Positions 6,173-9,434 of a stretch of DNA of 9,434 nt are shown piece after piece (within the stretch, counting starts at the first letter, position 1; every line of letters starts with the position of its first letter). The position numbers and the translations under genes are program-made. This stretch comes from 62-47 sp039808365 (GTDB lineage: Bacteria; Pseudomonadota; Alphaproteobacteria; Rhizobiales; Xanthobacteraceae): NCBI GenBank assembly GCA_039808365.1, contig JBDHSX010000146.1, positions 1 to 9,434 on the forward strand. Direction: 5' to 3'. Below the pieces are notes generated by a model. The model had not been told where the DNA came from and made no database searches. It saw only the letters and a list, made by a program, of their open reading frames with translations.

Positions 6173-7225
6173 ATGGATCCGGCAGGAGTCTTCGCCACCA
6201 GCTTCGAGCGCGATCAGGCCTTGATCCGCACCCGCGGCCAATGGATCGCGCTGGGCCTGTTTCTGCTGGCGCTGATCGTGGTGCCCCATGTGCTGGGGCC
6301 CCGTCTGGTCGCCATCTCGACCAACATGCTGATCATGGCGGTGGTCGTGGTCGGGTTGCAGATCAACATGGGCTATGCCGGGCAGATCAATCTCGGTCAG
6401 GCCGCCTTCATGGGGGTCGGCGCCTACGCCACCGGCGCGCTGGCCACCAAGCTCGGCCTGCCGTTCTGGCTCAGCATCCCGCTCGGCGGCTGCGCCGCCG
6501 CGCTGTTCGGCTTCATCTTCGGCCTGTCGGCGGTGCGCATCAAGGGATTCTACCTGGCGCTGACCACCATCGCCGCGCAGACCTTGTTCCACTTCCTGAT
6601 TCTCAACCTGCCGCAATCGTGGTTCGGCGGCTCCAACGGTCTGACGCTGGAGCCGGCGGGATTTTTCGGCTTCAGCTTCGTCAGCGACACCTCGATCTAC
6701 TACCTCTGCCTCGCGGCGGCGGCGGCGATGGTGTTCGGCGCCTACGGCATCGTGCGCAGCCGGCACGGGCGCGCTTTCGTCGCGGTCAACGACGACGACG
6801 TCGCCTCCGGGCTGATGGGGATCAACGTGGTGCGCACCAAGGCGGTGGCGTTCCTGATCGGCGCGTTCTACGCCGGCATCGGCGGCGGGCTTTGGGCCTA
6901 TTATGTGCGCTTCGTCGCCGTCGATCAGTTCACGCTGTTTCACTCGATCTGGTTCATCGCCATGGTGATCGTCGGCGGTCTCGGCTCGATCACCGGCGCG
7001 TTGATCGGCGTGTTCGTCATCAAGGCGATTCAGGAAAGCTTCGTCACGCTCGGCCCCACCATCGTCGCGCAGTTTCCCTCGCTCGGCGGCGACGTGGTGT
7101 TCGCGCTGATGAACGTGTTTCTCGGCGGGGTCATCGCGGCGTTCCTGATTTTCGAGCCGCGCGGCCTGATGCACCGCTGGAATATCATGAAGCGATCCTA
7201 TCGCCTGTGGCCGTTCCCGTATTGA
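6173..7225 (+). CDS. livM: LivM-type ABC transporter permease
   Basis: The second permease of the importer (BPD_transp_2); 350 residues. A short cytoplasmic N terminus is followed by hydrophobic helices. The hallmark NMGYAGQINLGQAAFMGVGA begins at about residue 65. The later segment GGLGSITGALIGV is the usual LivM block near the C-terminal third. The protein ends in a polar tail closing with YRLWPFPY; I recall similar endings in LivM proteins from ligase-containing operons, but that is memory, not a search. The ATG lies 3 nt after the livH stop, with AAGGG about 8 nt upstream. Confidence 0.95.
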   Translation: MDPAGVFATSFERDQALIRTRGQWIALGLFLLALIVVPHVLGPRLVAISTNMLIMAVVVVGLQINMGYAGQINLGQAAFMGVGAYATGALATKLGLPFWLSIPLGGCAAALFGFIFGLSAVRIKGFYLALTTIAAQTLFHFLILNLPQSWFGGSNGLTLEPAGFFGFSFVSDTSIYYLCLAAAAAMVFGAYGIVRSRHGRAFVAVNDDDVASGLMGINVVRTKAVAFLIGAFYAGIGGGLWAYYVRFVAVDQFTLFHSIWFIAMVIVGGLGSITGALIGVFVIKAIQESFVTLGPTIVAQFPSLGGDVVFALMNVFLGGVIAAFLIFEPRGLMHRWNIMKRSYRLWPFPY

Positions 7226-7259
7226 CGGGATAGGCCCGGAAACCTTGTGAATGTTCATG

Positions 7260-7264
7260 GGAGG
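7260..7264 (+). promoter_or_regulatory. Strong ribosome binding site of the binding-protein gene
   Basis: GGAGG 9 nt before the ATG at 7274 is among the best Shine-Dalgarno sites in the operon. This fits the need for more periplasmic binding protein than membrane subunits. Confidence 0.6.
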
Positions 7265-7273
7265 AACTGAAAC

Positions 7274-8503
7274 ATGACGATCCTGAAACAGCTCAAGACG
7301 GCGGGGATGGCGGCGGCGCTCGGCCTGCTGACAGCCGCGATGCCGGCCAAGGCCCAGACCACCTACAACATCGCGTCGTTCGCGGATTTCACCGGTCCCT
7401 ACGCCGACGTGATGAAAGACCTGATCGGCGCGCGCCGGCCGGTGATCGACTGGTGGAACGCCGAGGTCGGCAGCAAGATCGGGGTCAAGCTCGGCACCAA
7501 GGATTACGATCATCGCTACGATGCCGCGCAGGCGGCGAGCCTGTGGCCCGGCGTCAAGGCCGAGCTCAACCCGATCGTCGTGCTCGGTGTCGGCGGCCCC
7601 GACGTGGCCGCGCTTCAGGGCCGATTGCCGACCGACAAGATCCCGATGGTGATGTCGACGGCGGCCTACGGCTTCGCCTGGAAGCCCGATCCGTGGATCT
7701 TCAACCAGCGCCCGACCTATAGCCATGAGGCGGCGGCGTTCTTCAACTGGCTGCGCGAGAAGCGCGGCGGCAGCGGGCCGCTGAAGGTGGCGATCATCTC
7801 GTCCGAAGCCTCGCCGGCCTATGTCGACCAGCACAAGGGCGTGCAGCGTTACGCCGCGGACAATCCCGACAAGGTCGAGGTGGTCGAAGTCGTCTTCACC
7901 GAAGTTCAGCCCACCGACCTGACGACCCAGGTGAACCGCGTCACCCGCAAGGGCGCCGAGGCGATCATGGTCATGACCAATACGGCGGCGGTGGTCGCCA
8001 CCAAGCGCGCCCTGCAATCGCTCGGCAAGCAGGTGCCGATCGTGATGAGCTCGCATAACGGCGTGGCGGAATCCGGCCGCGCCATCGGCGACCTCAAGCA
8101 GATGGAAGGCGACTACGAGGTCTATGCGATGGCCGCGCCGACCGACGCCAAGACGCCGGGCCGTGAGTTCTTCGACATGCTGCAAAGCAAGTACAACCTG
8201 AAAGCCAAGTGGACGGTGTCGGCGGTTCAGGGTCTTGGTCAGGCGCTGATCACCATGCGGGCGATCGAAGCCGCGGCCAAGAAGGTCGGCGCGGACAAGA
8301 TCACCGGCGAGGCCGTACGCGAGGCGCTGATCTCGACGCCGATCCCGTCCGCGGACACCTTCGGGATTCTCGGCAACATCCAGTTCTCCAATGACGGGCC
8401 GTTCCCGACCAAGGGCCTGGTGGTCACCATCGCCACCGTCAAGGATGGCAAGTACGTCGAGGCGGCCTCGAACGTGCCGGTGCCGGTGCTCAACAAGTGG
8501 TGA
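7274..8503 (+). CDS. Periplasmic substrate-binding protein, HAAT family
   Basis: The extracytoplasmic receptor that delivers ligand to the LivHM channel; 409 residues, usual for type I periplasmic-binding-fold (LivK-like, Periplasmic_binding_6) proteins. A clear signal peptide is present: basic start, hydrophobic core AAALGLLTAA, and signal peptidase I site PAKA-QTT after residue 27. No lipobox is seen, so it should be soluble in the periplasm. The mature protein opens with the family's ASFADFTGPY strand and binding loop. Later come DYDHRYDAAQA, LKVAIISSEASPAY and AEAIMVMTNTAAVV, typical of the two-lobed fold. Aromatic and large residues in the pocket regions, together with the adjacent CoA ligase, favour a hydrophobic carboxylate over leucine or valine, but this is inference. 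I give no gene symbol because livK would imply an amino-acid ligand. It sits between livM and livF; a stable hairpin follows the gene. Confidence 0.94.
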   Translation: MTILKQLKTAGMAAALGLLTAAMPAKAQTTYNIASFADFTGPYADVMKDLIGARRPVIDWWNAEVGSKIGVKLGTKDYDHRYDAAQAASLWPGVKAELNPIVVLGVGGPDVAALQGRLPTDKIPMVMSTAAYGFAWKPDPWIFNQRPTYSHEAAAFFNWLREKRGGSGPLKVAIISSEASPAYVDQHKGVQRYAADNPDKVEVVEVVFTEVQPTDLTTQVNRVTRKGAEAIMVMTNTAAVVATKRALQSLGKQVPIVMSSHNGVAESGRAIGDLKQMEGDYEVYAMAAPTDAKTPGREFFDMLQSKYNLKAKWTVSAVQGLGQALITMRAIEAAAKKVGADKITGEAVREALISTPIPSADTFGILGNIQFSNDGPFPTKGLVVTIATVKDGKYVEAASNVPVPVLNKW

Positions 8504-8513
8504 CATAAAGCAT

Positions 8514-8541
8514 CCGGCCGGGTTCCTGCGAGCCCGGCCGG
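8514..8541 (+). other. Strong intercistronic hairpin between binding-protein gene and livF
   Basis: CCGGCCGGG (8514-8522) pairs perfectly with CCCGGCCGG (8533-8541). Counting TTC/GAG, the stem reaches 12 bp with one G-U pair and a 4-nt loop CTGC (8526-8529). No T tract follows, so it is not a classical intrinsic terminator. It starts 10 nt after the stop of the binding-protein gene. A likely role is to block 3' exonucleases and stabilise the upstream mRNA, or to attenuate livF expression, as intercistronic hairpins do in other binding-protein transport operons. Confidence 0.6.
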
Positions 8542-8549
8542 CTCTCGCC

Positions 8550-8555
8550 GGGAGG
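8550..8555 (+). promoter_or_regulatory. Ribosome binding site deciding the livF TTG start
   Basis: GGGAGG lies 8 nt before the TTG at 8564. There is no ATG or GTG at a suitable place, so this spacing makes TTG the best start. The site can pair with upstream CTCTC (8542-8546 region) in a short 5-bp hairpin, which could lower initiation. Confidence 0.5.
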
Positions 8556-8563
8556 CTTGCGTC

Positions 8564-9355
8564 TTGCTCGAACTGAACAATGTCGAGGTCATTTACAGCG
8601 ACGTCATCCTGGCGGTGAAGGGCATCTCGCTCGCCGTGCCGGACGGCAAATGCGTGGCGCTGCTCGGCGGCAACGGCGCCGGCAAATCGACCACGCTCAA
8701 AGCGGTCTCCGGCGTCATCCGCACCGAGGACGGCCGGGTCACATCCGGCACCATCAGCTTCAACGGCAAGCGGATCGACAAGATCGATCCGACCGAGGTC
8801 GTTCACGGCGGCATCATTCACGTCATGGAAGGCCGCCGCGTGTTGCGCCATCTGACGGTGGAGCAGAACCTCCAGGTCGGCGGCCACATGGAATCGTCGG
8901 GCCGCGAGGTGCGCAAACGCCTCGATGAGGTTTACGACCGGATTCGCCGCCTCGCCGCGCTCAAGGATCGCGTGACGGGCTATCTCTCCGGCGGCGAGCA
9001 GCAGATGGTGGTGATCGGCCGCGCGATGATGGCCAATCCGAAACTGATCATGATCGACGAGCCGTCGCTCGGCCTCGCGCCGCTGATGATCGATGAGGTC
9101 TTCGAGTTGCTGAAGGCCCTCAAGGCCGGCGGCACCACGCTGTTGATCGTCGAGCAGAACACCCGCGTCGCGCTCGATATCGCCGACTACGGCTATGTCA
9201 TGGAAAACGGCCGTATCGTTCTCGAAGGCGCGGCGGAAGACCTGCGCAACAACGAGGACGTGCGCGAGTTCTATCTCGGGCTCGATCTCGAGGGCGAGCG
9301 CAAGAGCTATCGCGACATCAAGCACTATCGCCGGCGCAAGCGCTGGCTCGGGTAG
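8564..9355 (+). CDS. livF: LivF-type ABC transporter ATP-binding protein
   Basis: The second ATPase of the importer; 263 residues. Walker A is GGNGAGKST (35-43), the signature LSGGEQQ (141-147), and Walker B LIMIDEP with Asp165/Glu166, followed by SLGLAP. The H-loop position is Gln in LLIVEQNT, normal for LivF, in contrast with His in the partner LivG. The last 25 or so residues form a strongly basic tail ending YRRRKRWLG, about 15-20 residues longer than amino-acid LivF proteins. I recall similar tails in homologues from ligase-containing operons. It starts at TTG with a good Shine-Dalgarno and lies 60 nt after the binding-protein gene, behind the hairpin. No clear promoter is seen in that gap, so it is probably the last gene of the operon. 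Confidence 0.94.
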   Translation: MLELNNVEVIYSDVILAVKGISLAVPDGKCVALLGGNGAGKSTTLKAVSGVIRTEDGRVTSGTISFNGKRIDKIDPTEVVHGGIIHVMEGRRVLRHLTVEQNLQVGGHMESSGREVRKRLDEVYDRIRRLAALKDRVTGYLSGGEQQMVVIGRAMMANPKLIMIDEPSLGLAPLMIDEVFELLKALKAGGTTLLIVEQNTRVALDIADYGYVMENGRIVLEGAAEDLRNNEDVREFYLGLDLEGERKSYRDIKHYRRRKRWLG

Positions 9356-9385
9356 AATTTCACGTTTGTCGGAAATGCGATGAGC

Positions 9386-9434
9386 CGTCATTGCCGGGCA
9401 TAGCCGTTCGAAGAACGGCGTCGCTTCGCTCGCC
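9386..9434. repeat. Left part of a palindromic intergenic repeat (cut by window end)
   Basis: The sequence from CGTCATTGCCGGGCATAG onward matches my memory of a dispersed palindromic repeat common between genes of Bradyrhizobium and Rhodopseudomonas. That is recall, not a search. An internal perfect hairpin GCCGTTC-GAA-GAACGGC (9403-9419) is visible. The expected outer right arm (CTATGCCCGGCAATGACG or similar) would lie just beyond the window. Located 30 bases after livF, it may also act as the 3' boundary of the operon mRNA. Confidence 0.55.
9403..9419 (+). terminator. Hairpin after livF, possible transcript end
   Basis: A 7-bp perfect stem with a GAA loop lies 47 nt after the livF stop. 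It is not followed by a T run, so if it ends the operon it does so as a 3' processing or stability element or through Rho. It is part of the palindromic repeat, and I rate a true terminator as unlikely. Confidence 0.2.

Noticed and set aside
5263..7233. A 656-codon plus-strand frame across livH and livM
   Set aside because: It overlaps two unmistakable permease genes in another frame and encodes a low-complexity Arg/Gly/Ala-rich product typical of GC-rich shadows.
8514..8541. Rho-independent terminator between the binding-protein gene and livF
   Set aside because: The stem is strong but no T tract follows and livF is needed for the transporter, so an mRNA stability or attenuation role fits better.
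5330..9391. A 1353-codon open frame on the minus strand opposite livH, livM, the binding-protein gene and livF
   Set aside because: The four genes happen to lie in the same forward frame, so this antisense frame sees stops only where the forward genes use TTA, CTA or TCA, all rare at this GC content. The product is an Arg/Asp/His/Ala-rich sequence without domains. It is an artefact.
1..9434. CRISPR array, tRNA/rRNA gene, transposase, integrase, toxin-antitoxin or phage gene
   Set aside because: Reading both strands I found no regularly spaced repeats, no tRNA cloverleaf or CCA end, and no protein motifs of these classes.

Overview
The window is a high-GC stretch with tightly packed genes and two divergently arranged transcription units. 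Gene content, codon use and a palindromic repeat at the right edge suggest an alphaproteobacterium of the Bradyrhizobium/Rhodopseudomonas group (Nitrobacteraceae). That placement is inference from style and recalled family resemblance, not from a database search.

Left arm, minus strand: an acyl-CoA dehydrogenase (1903 down to 746) is followed, 45-93 bases later depending on the start chosen, by a TetR-family regulator (stop at 8). About 600 bases of gene-free DNA (1904-2514) separate this arm from the right arm. It holds a perfect 10-bp inverted repeat overlapping a predicted dehydrogenase promoter, an FNR/FixK-like box, candidate plus-strand promoters, and a 12-codon mini-ORF with a good ribosome binding site.

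Right arm, plus strand: six genes in one apparent operon. The order is livG-type ATPase, large AMP-forming acyl-CoA ligase, livH-type permease, livM-type permease, periplasmic binding protein, livF-type ATPase. The first four are overlapped or nearly so (1-nt overlap, 4-nt overlap, 2-3 nt gap). Then come a 48-nt gap and a 60-nt gap, the latter carrying a strong hairpin. The window closes inside a palindromic intergenic repeat.

Functional reading (inference): the five transport genes encode a complete branched-chain-amino-acid-type (HAAT) ABC importer. A CoA ligase lies inside the operon and an acyl-CoA dehydrogenase with its regulator lies across the promoter region. This suggests the transporter brings in a carboxylic acid (fatty, dicarboxylic, alicyclic or aromatic) rather than an amino acid. 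The ligase would trap it as a CoA thioester, the dehydrogenase would start its oxidation, and the TetR protein probably senses the acid or acyl-CoA. The ligand cannot be determined from sequence alone. I see no rRNA, tRNA, CRISPR, transposase or phage gene, and no clearly unprecedented system; the most interesting material is the regulatory region and the livG 5' end.
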